Positions 1 through 11,800 of a DNA stretch of 64,000 nucleotides are shown here, in pieces; positions within the stretch are counted from its first letter, which is position 1; the number at the start of each line of letters is the position of its first letter. The position numbers and the translations under genes are program-made. Under the pieces are notes generated by a model. It ran no database searches and was not told the origin of the DNA. It saw only the letters and a program-made list of their open reading frames with translations. This DNA comes from Acanthornis magna (taxonomy: Eukaryota; Chordata; Aves; Passeriformes; Acanthizidae): the NCBI GenBank assembly GCA_036785705.1, contig JAWUZG010000084.1, forward strand, positions 15,017,501 to 15,081,500, given 5' to 3'.

Positions 1-3000
1 CAATAGTAACTCTACCTTTAGCTTGGCCTTATTTTTCTAGTCAGGTCTGTCTGGTCCATCTCTGTTTTTAACTGGGCCCATCACAGGGCTGTCTAAGTGC
101 CTGGAGAACACATGAAATTGATGATATTTTTAATAGTGATGGTATCTAACCCCTGGCACAGCTTATCAGAGGGTGATGGAGACTATCTAAAGACAGTATC
201 TTTCCAAACCATACATACCTCTCCACATAAAATCTCATGGATTTGCAGGAGGGGTAAGGATGAAAGAAAGTCTATGGGCTGTTATCAGGGTGGTTTGACC
301 TTCTCTCTTCTGGAAAGACACCAAATTTGGAGTTCTTCCCTCTGTTCTGTTCTGCTACACCAGGGCAGGTTCCTAGAATTACTGTATTGAATAATACAGC
401 TGCTTTGAACAATATTCTTCACTCACATGTTTTGACAGATAGAAGAAGGAGAGAAGAAAAGTTATTGATGTACCTGACGTGAATATTGTAGGCCATGGGG
501 TCTTAGCTTTCAGGACACCCTACTTGAAAGCAGAGGCTAGTACCTATTTATCCTCTCATGTGGTAATTACCTTTTCTCTCCCTAAATCACCTCAGCAGTT
601 TTGCTTCAAGAGGTCTTGAACCTCTTTGCTTCCTGATCTTTAAAAAAAATCGTATATTTTGTAATGGACACAAATGGCTTCTGTGTTTCCCTCCAGAACG
701 GACTGTATTTCAGGGTGAGCGGTGACCTCCAGAGCTGTTTTAATGTGCATGCTGCAAGTTTCAGTGAGCAGCTCACCACTATGCAGCTTTGCCAGTTCAG
801 ATCAGCCAAGGATTTCCCCCCCAAGCCATGAGAAGCAAGGCCATCATGCCTGATGTTGCTCATATGAAAAAATCCTCCCAGCTTAATCATGAGCTGTCTG
901 GAGAGGCTGGCTTGTATTTGTATAATGGATGCTGCTGACCTATCATTTCAATATATTTCTTTCATGACAGTTCTGCAGAGTCTGCTTGTTGGAGACCCTG
1001 AGAATGTCAGTCTGAGCATAACAGAAATGTCTTTCCATCTTTTCCATTCACTTTTAATGGGGATGAGAACAAATCCCCTAAAAGGCTTTGCATCATCAGG
1101 CACCTGACGTATCTTATGAGCACTTTCAAGAGCCAGGCAGAAGAGCTCAAGCACTTATTCATTTATTGCTTTGATATTAAAAACAGAGAGTTCCAGAGCA
1201 CAGGGGAGATAGGATCCATTCTGTGTACAGAAATTGCCTAGCTTCCTATTCTGCATGGTACTTCAGATTGAGAAAAAGCCCACAAACAAACAAAACAAAC
1301 AAAGCAAAACAAAACAAAAAATACTTCTATACTCCCATATACCTGAGAGCTTTTATGTGAAATCACCTATGGAGTCAAAGCAATAGGAAAGCTTCTAGAT
1401 TTCTCTATTCCAGGCTGAGACAAGTTTGTAAATACTTCCACAAATTGCCAACATGCCTGCAGGGTAACATCTCTAATGTACACCTCCCTTATATGAAATG
1501 CAGAACACCTTAACTTCTTCGGCCCTCCCCCAGTCACAACCAGCTATAAATCCTGCCTTTCAGTTGTTGGAATATCTCATCATGAGGGATGCATTTTTTA
1601 GGCTGAGAAATACAGATCCACCTTGACAGAGCCAGTCAGGCATATACATGGGCTATGCTGCTGATAAATTTATACCAAGCACTCTTAGTGTGGGAATAAC
1701 TTAGTGACACTAAGCAGACAGCATTTTTGCACACTAACTTGTTGCCACTATAGTTTATTCCAAACTCCCCATCTTTCCCCAAGAGAAACAAGCTGTATTG
1801 GCAGTAACATTGTTTTGAAGATAACCCTACACCTGTACTAGGTAGCTTTGCAGGCACAACTCTTCACCCCTAGCCAGTCAGTCTAAGTAACTTGCTTGCA
1901 ACAGGAAGAATTGAAACAAGCAAGGGGATCTGAGGCTGAGCTGCCTTCCCTCCAGGAGGCCATGGATTCAGGCAGCACAGAAGGGCAGCATAAGGTGCTC
2001 TCACCACAAGTAAGCTGGCACCAGGGAGGCTGCATCGGGAGGAACCTGTCATTAGCAGAAGAGGAGCCCTGCAAATCATCCAGTGTAGGTTACTGGGGCG
2101 TGGAGAATTGATACTGCCCTGATGGAAGCTCCTGATATCCAGATTTACCCTAATGCAGTGACTCAAAACACAGAGAGAGGAAATGTGGAGGGACAGAAAG
2201 GTGCAGCACTGAGGAAGCAGGAGCATCATTGTGCTCCAGCCCGTCTGCAATAGCTTTCACATTGCCAGGGCAGACCCCAGTTCCACAGGTGGAGGCACAT
2301 TGTACCATGGGCTCAATGCTCCTCTCCTGACAGCAATACCAAGTGATCCCTTTAAAAATGGCTCTCACGAGTTTGGGAGCTCACCGGCACCAGCTCACTC
2401 CCAGGAAGCAAATGTGCAAAACAGGGGTGGGAACAAGCTGCTCATGGACAGTTGACGAAATGCTGGATAGAAATAGAGGTGTTTGGTAACCTGACTGATA
2501 AAGAAGAAAGAGTGCAGATAGAGCTGGAGAAGTACTCAAGGTGGGAACCAACTGTATAAAAAGTCTTAGGAGGGTGAAATATAGAAAAAATATGCTGCAG
2601 GGGAGTAAAAGGACCCTATTCCCATCCCACCCTGGTATCCTGAACCCTGGTTCAGAGTAAATGAAGGACTTTGTGTGCTGTGCTAGTGAGAGAGATCACC
2701 ATGAAGCAATAGCTCAGGCTCACCCCCTGCAGTCCCCAGGAAAGGAGCTCACAGCCCTACAGAGGCTGATGTGGCAGTCACCAGACTCAGCAACTTGGCA
2801 CTGAGGTGTGTTAGATGTGGCTTTGGGTATGCATTAAAACCAATCTTGAATGGAAAGTGCCTGTTAGTACTCAGTGAAGGGAGAGAAAATTTCATGAGCC
2901 TGGGAATTACTGGAGGGCACTGACTAGTTTTGGTAGTCCAAAAAGGTCTGTGCTGGGAAATAACTTCCATGGCAATGCCTCTGAAAGGTGGGGGAGGAGG

Positions 3001-4712
3001 CATTGTACTGAAGCCTTGAGCTGTGGGAGAGTATCACACGAAAATATGCAATGTTAGCACAGGCCAGAACTTGCCTGAGCCAGAGGGTGCCTACTCATGG
3101 CTGGGACGGTCCTCCCACGCTGTCCTCCCTGCAGCAGACTACAGCTGCATCCCCTCTGCCAGTCCAGAGGCTCCCACTGGTACACTTCTGGGTTCTTTGG
3201 AGTTGCTCATAGTTTCAGGCTCTGGTGCAATGGAAACTCGCTCTGTCCCTGATTTGCCAGCCTTCCTTGCCCAGCAGAGACTGTTAGCTGAGGCAGGGCC
3301 ACTCAAGTCCAGCACAGATACAGTGTCCAGATAAGTAAAGTCCCCCTCTGCTTCCCCATGATCCTAATCCTACCAAAAACCATTAGAGTTTGGCATTCAT
3401 CTTGAATGCAAAATAATGTTCACTGCAGGGGAGAAATCTTCAAGTCTCCGTTCAGTTCCTATTTCTTCTGCCTTTATTGGGAGGAATTGCTGCCTGCAAT
3501 GACAGCCACGCTACATCACTGGGAAGCTGGGTACTGGGGTGGCCAGGAGGGGAATGAGTAGGATAAAATCTTCATTAGACTAAAATCAGTGTGAAACATC
3601 AGCAGTCAGGTATCGTATGAGCCTAGCTTTGCCAGGCAGCTAAAATCAGGTTAATATAAGAAACAACATGGGAAAGCCAGAAATTATTTTGTTATCTTTC
3701 TACTTGCTAGAATTCTGGGTCTGGACAGTGGCCAGCACTCCCTTCCCCAGTACAGGGCTGTGAAGCCTGGAGACTTTCTCCTTTATCTCTGAGCTGCTCA
3801 TTGCAAATGTCTGCAAAGCACTAACAAGACATCTGATTGACCCAAATATATCAGTGATCACAGTTTCAGGAATGCTTAACATGCTGTAAATTGAACAGCT
3901 TGGCTGATGTTTAACCCTCTACCAGTTGTCTGGTTTTAAAAATATTGCAGCTTGTAAGCAGGACTATTAGCCAGAGGGATGGCTCAGCTAAACTCTGGCT
4001 CATACTCCTTTCAAAGTATGAGAGGAGGTGGAGTCTTTGGGGGAGGTGATGTTTTCCCAGCTATTGATTTAAGGGCGTAGTCACAGTATAGCCTGTTGAT
4101 TAACTGCTTAGCTTACAAGAGTCAAGCTGTAATTGAAATTAATGTCATGCATTATTGGAGGTTATATTCACCTTAATAACAGAAAATGTAGGGTCCTTAT
4201 CCATGGCAATGGTTCTTCTCCGGGGAGAATTCCCCGTGCAGACACTGGCAGACGGATGCTCACTAGAAGCATAACACCCTGAAAGAAACACAAATTCCTT
4301 TAAAGCAAAATACATGTCCAACCTACGTGCGGAGTAAAATTAGTTTCTTGCTTTCAGTAATTTTCCAACAAGCTAGGAGTTTTCTTAAACCTATTTCAAG
4401 CTAGAAAGTGACAGAGAACAGAGGCAATTCTGTGTCATTCCTTTGGCAAAAATACTGTTGGATAAAAGCCTCCCGCTCAGAGTAATGGCACTGTTCTCAT
4501 CGACCACTGTGAAGTGTAGCAATCACCAGCTCCAAATCACACACCTAGCGTTCCCCACGCAGCTCGGGTGGCTTCAAAGGGTAAAAGTGTAAAGCGTCAT
4601 CTGGCAATAAGGCTTCAGGGTCGGAACAGCACGACACCCGAATTCTTGGGTAACAAGCGGAATGTCTGACAGCTCGTGTTGCCTTTGAGGGGAGCCAGGC
4701 TGGTGAGTATTT

Positions 4713-4715
<3 letters not shown>
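1..4715. other. Intergenic DNA, no gene recognised
   Basis: The open frames here are short (up to about 126 codons), overlap on both strands and match no family I know, so I read them as chance. There is a short A/C-rich tract near 1280-1322. Around 4060-4190 the sequence is AT-rich with several TAAT-type homeodomain cores (see findings). In human, PAMR1 lies on this side of FJX1, but I see no exon with convincing splice sites. Confidence 0.6.

Positions 4716-4743
<28 letters not shown>
4716..4743. repeat. (ATT)n microsatellite
   Basis: About nine uninterrupted ATT units lie roughly 0.9 kb upstream of the FJX1 CpG island. It is a plain trinucleotide repeat with no sign of coding use; the Tyr or Ile runs it produces in translation are artefacts. 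Confidence 0.95.
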
Positions 4744-4907
4744 CCGGTGCCGCCGGCGGCTGCAGCGCGGAGCCGTGAGCGGCAGGAGGTGCTGGTGCGA
4801 CACAGCTGCGGCCGCACGGAGCGGCGGAGAGGTGCCTGCCGCGCTCTGCCCGGGAATTTGAGGCAGAAGACAGGGAAAAAGACAGCGAATTCAACTTCTG
4901 CGGGTTT

Positions 4908-5030
4908 GTTCCTTTTTTTTTTTTTTTTTTTGTTTGTTTGTTTGTTTGTTTTGTTTCTGTTTGGTTTTGCTTGGTTTTTTTGTTTGTTTGGGGGTTTTTT
5001 GTGCGGGGGGGAGTTGTGTGTGTGTGTGTA
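4908..5030. repeat. T/G-rich low-complexity tract
   Basis: A long T run is followed by TTTG units, G runs and a short (TG)n. Tracts of this kind recur at about 11.35 kb (as the complement) and 19.7 kb. I see no LINE body attached, so I call it simple low-complexity DNA rather than a retroposon tail. Confidence 0.85.
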
Positions 5031-6491
5031 TAAGTGTGAGCTGTTAGGGTGGATTAGGAGAGTTTGAAAGTTTTTAACAAACCCTGGAAAATAAAGAATT
5101 CCCATTTTCTTATATTAAAAGGAAATAAACTATATTCCATCCGACCTGGAAGACTGGGGTGTGGCTGAAAAACTAGGAGTTGTTATGCTACCTCGAAAGC
5201 AGAAAGAGTTCAAGAGACGAGAAAGGTTTTTTTTTTCTTTTGCAGTATTTAAGATTCTGTGTGCAGTGGTTTTGCTAGGCTGATCCAACTCCAATAACTA
5301 CTTTGGAGGATAGCCACGGCAATGATAGCAGAAGGGAGAGGTGTTTAATCTCGCTCGGCTCACAAACGTGTCCTTCCCGAGAGAGGCCCCCAGTAAAATA
5401 GAGAAAGAGCAGAGCTAAGCTTCTTTACCTTGGGAAGGCAGAAAATTGAAATGGGGGATAGAGAAATAACTACTCTTCTAAATACGTCAGAGGGAGACAG
5501 CTTGAAATGCTGGCTGTCATTCCCTCGGGCAGGATATCCCGCGAGGTGGGGTAACCCCTCCCGAGAGGGTTAAAATGCCAGGAAAAGCTGGTCTGCACAC
5601 TCCGTGACACACCTGGTGCTTGAGCACCGTGCCCATCCCGGTGTATCAGGGCGCCAAGGGCGCTCCTCTCCGTGCGGACGGGCCCCACCCCGGCCGCAAC
5701 TGGCCGCGGCGGGAGCGGGAGGAAGAGGTGATGCTCCGTGGGTTCTCACCACCGCGCCTCGCCCACGGTCACAGGCGGCCCTGCGCAACAGAGCCCCGGC
5801 ATCACGGCGCGGTGTCCGGCTTGGTCCCGGTTCCGCTGCCGGGCGGACAGGTGTCTTGTCCGGGTGTGCACCGTGCGGGGCTTGTGTATGCAGCGATCCC
5901 TTTGTGCAACCACCTGCCGGCCCCGGGGCTGCGGGAGAGGGGGTGGCGGAGCGGAGGGGATGCCACTCTGCCGCTGACCGCGGCGCGACCCCGCCGTGCG
6001 GCCGTGGGCGGGAGGCAGCGCGGCCGCGCCCGGGGCTCCGCGGCCGCCCGTGCACCGGCGCGGGGGGCGGCCCCGCCGGCGTGCGCACCGCCTTCCCCTT
6101 CCCCCTCCCCGCTTTCCTCCCTCGGTGTGCAGGCTCCTTTGTGCTGCCTGCAGCGGCGAGGAGGAACCGGAGGGCTAAGCGTCCCCGCCGCAGCGCTCTC
6201 CCTTCCCGCGGGCGGGCGACCGGCGCGGCTCCCACGCCATCCGCGACCCTTCCGCCTCCTCGACGGGGCTCCCCGCCGCGTGTGGGACCCCCGCGCCCGC
6301 CATCGCCGTTTTAAGCGGAGGGCCACGCCGGGAGACGGGGCGGGCCGGGCGCGCCCCCCCGGCTCCCCCACGTGGTGCGGTGCCCGTGTCTCCCGGTCGC
6401 CGGCGGAGCTGGGCGCACACGGCGTGGGGCAGCCGCCGGGGCTCGCCTGCTCCCGCCGCCGCTCCCCGGGCGGCAGATCCGGCCCGCGGCC

Positions 6492-6563
6492 ATGCGCCAG
6501 CGCCGCGCTGAGCGGCCGAGCGGCGGGGCTGCACCGCCGCCGAGTCCCGCGGCAGCGGCGTAA
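6492..6563 (+). promoter_or_regulatory. Upstream ORF in the FJX1 5' UTR
   Basis: An ATG in a favourable context (G at -3) opens a 23-codon frame that ends in TAA 12 nt before the FJX1 ATG. It is in the same reading frame as FJX1, so this TAA also proves that FJX1 cannot start further upstream. If the transcript includes this stretch, ribosomes would terminate here and have to reinitiate, or leaky-scan past it, to make FJX1. Use of this uORF is inferred from sequence only. Confidence 0.45.
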
Positions 6564-6575
6564 GGCGGCGTGAGG

Positions 6576-7856
6576 ATGAAGCGGGCGAGGCGGGCCGCGC
6601 CGGGCCCCCTGCCCGTGCTGGGGCTGCTGCTGCTGGGCGCCCTGCCGGGGCTCTGGACGGTGCTGCTGCGGCGGGAGGCGGCGGCGCTGCCGGAGCCGCG
6701 CCCGCCCGCTGGCCAGCCCCCGGGGCCGTGGGGCTGGGGGCGCTCCCCGGCGGCGCGGGACGAGTCCGGCGGCGGCGGGCAGAAAACTTTTCGGACGCTG
6801 CTGGCGGTGCCGGCGGCGGCGACGGACCGGGAGGAGCGGGGCGGCGAGGAGCGGCTCGCTGTGACCGACTCGCTGCCGCCGGCCGAGACCGCCTCTCCGG
6901 TGGAGCGGGGCATCTTCTGGAGCCGTGAGCTGGAGGAGCAGGTGCCGCCGGGCTTCGCGGCGGAGGAGGCGGCGGCGTGGCTGTCGGCCGCCCGCGCCGC
7001 CCGCGTGGCCTCGCTGGAGCGGGGCGGCTGCGGGCGCAGCTCCAACCGGCTGGCGCGGCTGTCGGACGGGAGCCGCGCCTGCGTCCGCTACGGCATCAAC
7101 CCGGAGCAGATCCAGGGCGAGGCGCTCTCGTATCACCTGGCCGGGGTGCTGGGCATGCAGGAGCGGCTGCCTCCCATGGCCCTCGCCCTGGTGGAGGCCC
7201 GCGGGCGGCAGTGGGAGCCGGTGCGGGAGGAGTTGCGCGGCTCGCACTGGGCCGAGGGCGCCGTGGTCAGCCTGACCCGCTGGGTGGACAATCTCACCGC
7301 CGTGGTGGCTCCCGCGCCCTGGGGCGCCGAGGCGGGCGCCGGCCGGCGGCTGCAGCCGCTGTCGGCGGGGGAGTTGGGCGGGCTGCCGCCGTCGCAGCTG
7401 GTGGAGCTGGTGCAGTGGAGCGATCTGATCCTCTTCGACTACCTGACGGCCAACTTCGACCGCCTGGTCAGCAACCTCTTCAGCCTGCAGTGGGACCCGC
7501 GGGTGATGCGCCGCGCCACCAGCAACCTGCTCCGCGCCCCCGACGGCGGGCTCGTCTTCATGGACAACGAGGCGGGGCTGGTGCACGGCTACCGCCTCCT
7601 CGCCATGTGGGACCCCTACAACGAGCCGCTGCTGCGCTCCGTGTGCGTGTTCCGCGAGGGCACGGCCCGCCGGGTGGCCGAGCTGCACCGCCGCCGCAGC
7701 GCTGCCGCCGAGCTGCGCCGCCGGTACCGGGCGCGGGAGCCGCTCTGGGCGCGCCTCGGCTTCCTCTCCGAGCGCCAGGCCGAGCTCCTGCAGGCCCGCG
7801 TCGACTTCGTGCACCGCCACATCGCCCACTGCCGCGCACAAGCCGCCGTGCTCTGA
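6576..7856 (+). CDS. FJX1: Four-jointed box kinase 1 (FJX1), single exon
   Basis: Vertebrate orthologue of Drosophila four-jointed, a type II membrane or secreted Golgi kinase that phosphorylates cadherin repeats of Fat and Dachsous and so tunes planar polarity and Hippo signalling. The protein has 426 residues; human FJX1 is about 437 and is also intronless. A basic N-terminus (KRARR) precedes a Leu-rich signal anchor at about residues 12-31, then a Pro/Gly/Ala-rich stem. The kinase-like domain occupies about 110-420. The FDYLTANFDR block places an Asp at 295. The DNE triplet at 330-332 is the motif whose loss kills activity in the fly protein. There is one Asn-Leu-Thr sequon at 239. The start is fixed by an in-frame TAA 15 nt upstream and has A at -3. 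The frame is intact to TGA, and I see no frameshift. Confidence 0.96.
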   Translation: MKRARRAAPGPLPVLGLLLLGALPGLWTVLLRREAAALPEPRPPAGQPPGPWGWGRSPAARDESGGGGQKTFRTLLAVPAAATDREERGGEERLAVTDSLPPAETASPVERGIFWSRELEEQVPPGFAAEEAAAWLSAARAARVASLERGGCGRSSNRLARLSDGSRACVRYGINPEQIQGEALSYHLAGVLGMQERLPPMALALVEARGRQWEPVREELRGSHWAEGAVVSLTRWVDNLTAVVAPAPWGAEAGAGRRLQPLSAGELGGLPPSQLVELVQWSDLILFDYLTANFDRLVSNLFSLQWDPRVMRRATSNLLRAPDGGLVFMDNEAGLVHGYRLLAMWDPYNEPLLRSVCVFREGTARRVAELHRRRSAAAELRRRYRAREPLWARLGFLSERQAELLQARVDFVHRHIAHCRAQAAVL

Positions 7857-8860
7857 GGGCTCCGGGCGGCGCAGCGCTCCGGGCGGCGGGACTGACCTGC
7901 CCCGGCAGCTGCCGCGGCCCGGAGCGCACCCCGCCGGCCGCCTCGGTGCCCCGGACTGCCGGCGACCGCGGGTGCTGGGCATGGGCACGGCCGCCGGGAG
8001 CGGCGGGAACAACGGGCTGTCTGCCTGCCGGGGCTGTCGAGAGGAGCCATTAATTCGCTTTGTCAAGATCTCTGAAGATGCAGAGTGCAATCGGTATAAT
8101 TACGGCCCAGTTCCACTCCAGGACTCTGCCCCCAGAGTTGGAAAAATGAGAGGGTTCAGCATCTTCAGTGCTTTCCTTAACTCTTCGTGCACTCGCCCTC
8201 GTAAGAGACCCCATAGGAAAGCAGTCGTCTTTGTCTGGATTGGGGTCCAATAACTTTTTTCCTTCCAACGAAGGCAGGCGGAAACATTTTTTATATATTT
8301 TTCCTTTTGCAACGGCATATTTAAGTATGAATGTTGATGTTCATAGACCAAGAACTGATTGCACAATAGGGGAGCCCCTAACTAGCAAAACTGCCCTATT
8401 TATGAAACTTATTTCCTACCAATTTTCTTTAACGAGAGTGAACCTTTCCACTGATTGTTAAATCTTGTTGATGAGAAGTGTATAGGAAGCCCTTATTTCC
8501 CTTAGTTCTTAGTTTTTGTTGTGGATTCATTGGGTTAAACTGTTCTGATTCTTAAGGGTTTGTTTGTAATCATCACCATAATTTCACCTGACCGGTAAAG
8601 TAACTGACTAATGGGTGGCACGAGAAGATCTCCCATTTTTAAAAAGTATTGCTATGTGCTAAGAGTTCGACACAATAGTTAAAGTGGAGGAAAAACTGTT
8701 TCATGCACTTTACTTTGACTTTTTAATATTTTTTTTTAATAGAAGACCTTTTTATTTTACAAAGTCTGCCTTTTATGTACATTATATATGTTCATAAACT
8801 TTTCTGTAACATACTAAAGAAACTGATATTTCAGTAAAGTGTGTTAATGTTTTGCCTTCT
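7857..8860 (+). other. FJX1: Probable FJX1 3' UTR
   Basis: The GC-rich tail of the exon changes at about 8.05 kb into AT-rich sequence with no open frame of note. Its AT-rich character and a poly(A)-type signal near 8833 suggest a 3' UTR of about 1 kb. The end is inferred from that signal only. The GC-rich frame running past the stop to about 8050 in another phase is a by-product of composition. Confidence 0.5.
8833..8838 (+). terminator. FJX1: Candidate FJX1 polyadenylation signal (AGTAAA)
   Basis: AGTAAA is a common variant of the AATAAA hexamer. It is followed within 15-25 nt by a GT/T-rich stretch of the sort that binds CstF. No perfect AATAAA lies between the FJX1 stop and this point. 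Cleavage would fall near 8855. Confidence 0.45.
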
Positions 8861-11800
8861 TTGGCCTGGGTGTTTGCCTGAGCTGTGACAGGGAAGCATG
8901 TGTCTCCTCAGTCTTTCCTGATGGGCAGTGGAGGCCACCACTTTGCAGCTTCTCAGTCCACTGAACTGAAAGAACTTTTACTCATTCCCTCTGAGGCAAG
9001 GAGGGGTAGAGTTAAGCTTTCAAACACTACCCTTCTCTCATTCCTAGCTGTTGTGTCCCTGAAAGGGGAAAAGCTCTTGGAGTGGCTGAAAGTAGTGTGA
9101 GTACTTCAGCTTAATAGACGTTTATCTAGTTTTCAAAGCCTGAAATGAACTACTTCGGTGCTAACCATGAGACAACTGAAGCTCTTCGTTTCAGCAAACT
9201 GATAGAGCTGGTGTGGACTAGCTGCTGTCAGCCTTTTTGGGTGCTGGGACTGGATACCAACCTGGATACAGGTCACATCAGCTGTTTCTGCTCCAGAGGA
9301 ATGTCTAGGGATGGCAGTTGCATTCAGTGGTGTTCATACTGTCTTCCCATTTTGGTTATCTTTGCAATAAGGAGATTGAGGCAGAATTGAAGAACAGGAA
9401 ATCATGCTGAAATAGTTGGTGGGGGTTTTGTTTCCTGCAAAAGTTTTGTTCTACAGCAGAGCAGTAGCAGTGGGCAGACGAAATAAAATATTGGCATCCC
9501 TTACTCTCTTTTTTACATGTACCAGTATTCATAGAAGAGGCCATTGTATGGCTCAAAATAAGAGTCAGAATAAGGACAAAGGCTAAACTAATCCTTTTTA
9601 GACCCCAAATGCCAGTATATATCCTGCTATAATCAAACAGCAGCGTAATCTCTTCTACATCTGGTCAGGCAGCTCTTGAAGAAGGCAGCAGCATGCTCCA
9701 GTGGCTGCTGTGTAAGTAGGTGCTGTTTTCAGTGACAAGCTCTAACCCTCCCTTGAACTCAGGGAGGGCTGTGCATTTGTACCTGCAGGAGGTCTTTGAT
9801 CTATTAATATTCATTATTTAGGTTAAACTTCACATAAAGACAATTTTCATTGGCTGTTACAGTGTTGTGGGGGGAGGTGGGGATAGTTTTTTTTAATAAG
9901 ACAACAGTTTTACAAACAAAATTAGTGGTTGATTAATTAGATATGTTAGATATTGCATCTCTGTGTATGAGTATTTATTTCAAAATGTCCCAGCAGCCTC
10001 CAAGGCTAGCTTTCATTCAGCTGCTGAACTGTCAAGGCTCTCTATTGAACTTGTATTTATAGTTCACTGCATTTATCTCTGCGAACAAAGCACAGAGTCC
10101 CATGTGACATTCCCTTGTCATTTACATGATAATACACTACTTAACTGTAATTCTTAATTCTTCTTCAGCACTGCTTTGTAACTGGAATGCAGCAGTTCTG
10201 TCGCGTTCACCTCATAAAAATATATTTAAATAATAAACTGCTGGCATACATTTTAAACCACTGTGAAGAGCAAACTGCTGTGCCACAAGCATCTAAGGTT
10301 TTCTTAGGTTTTCTTTCTAAGTACTTCTATAATTATGGCCCAACTGTGGCTTTGATGGCTGATGGGAAGTAAATCTCGTTTGCAACGTCTTTAGAGCCAA
10401 AGCCTAATTACCCCTTTCAAGAAGAAACATGATTTCCTATTTGGTAACTACCTCAAGTTATATATAAGTTACATGTTCAAAAATGGTGTAGTTGTAGGTT
10501 GGTGTGAAACTAGAGATGCTGTGCTATGGAAGCAGTGCCCTGGGAAATGTGTTCATTCAAAAAGGACAGACAAAACTAGCATAGATTGAAGATGATACTT
10601 CACTTTGTTGCTCTATTTTATTAATCTGGTGCAAATCATCTGCTTCTGTAAAAACTTTTATCATTATATTCAGGCAAACTTACTCTTTTCTGTGTGATTT
10701 CTTTAAGGCAAACAGTGCTTTATAAATTAGTGGTCTCATACACTTTTTGCATGCTATTGTAGCTGTATATGCTGTCTTATATTTCATTATCCTCCTGCAG
10801 AACCAAGGGATGAAACTCTAAAGCTTGATGCGGTGTAATTTCAATGGCACTCATCTAACTCTGGTTACTTCCAGCAGAGTTTCCTTTGAGTTAATCAGGC
10901 AGGCAAGGAAGGCCATTGCTTATCTGAGAACAGGAAGACTCCAGGACCTGAAAGGTGTGAGTAGAAGGTTGTTGTCAATAGTAGGATCGGCATGTTCTGG
11001 CTGTGCATTGCCAGCAGCTCAGCAGCACTTTACCTGAGGCTCAAGGAATTGTCTGCACAATCTATATAAGAATGGGGCTGTAGAGCTTTAGACCTCACTC
11101 AGCAGAACACTTCAGGATGCACTTCCCACTGCTTTTCACAGGCTTTCAGTGAAGTATGTGCTGACAAGGGAGGCTGCACTGGTGCCTTGGTCAGAAGTGG
11201 CCTGTTGCACAGATCTGAAGAGGCTGGGGCGGGGGGTCACAGCCCAGATGTGGCCTGGGTCTGTCCCAAATGTGAGGTACTTAACTAGGTAAAGTAGGTA
11301 GGAGACCTAGGTGTTCAAATGATAGGACAAGCTTCAGTAAAAAAAAACAAAAACAAACAACCCCCCCAATAACAAAAAACAAAACCAAAAATAACAAAAA
11401 AAAAAAAAAAAAACCAAACAAAAACCCCACCAAAAACCCAACCAAAAAACCAAACATGAAAAAATATCTCGACAGGAAGTATTTAAATGCACTGCATTCA
11501 GTTCCATGTTTCTGTATGTTTCCCCAGTTAAATTCAGAGTGACTCTCCTGATTTTTTCTTTCATTGGAATCTGAGGAGGCTTGTAGGATTAGGGGGTTGC
11601 TGCTACTCCCAGCTTGAGTTTGTAGTCACTGAGACATTGCCTCCAAACACTACTACAGTGAAGGGAGCACCGAATTCAGTTTCTGAGAACTGTAGGGTGT
11701 CAAAATTGTGCTTGCTATGGCTACTGCTCCCCCAGGAAGCACCAAACAGCAAAGTCTGTGAATTCAGTGAGGTTCCCACTTGGTGAAGAAAGCAAGAATG

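Larger units (their letters stand above)
5600..8060. promoter_or_regulatory. CpG island covering the FJX1 promoter, 5' UTR and CDS
   Basis: Base composition changes abruptly from AT-rich to very GC-rich with dense CpG at about 5.6 kb and returns to AT-rich at about 8.06 kb. The island spans the presumed promoter (about 5600-6400), the 5' UTR and the whole FJX1 coding exon. I see no TATA box at a useful distance, as expected for a CpG-island promoter, so I cannot place the transcription start. The GC richness leaves long open frames on both strands; only the FJX1 frame is credible. Confidence 0.85.
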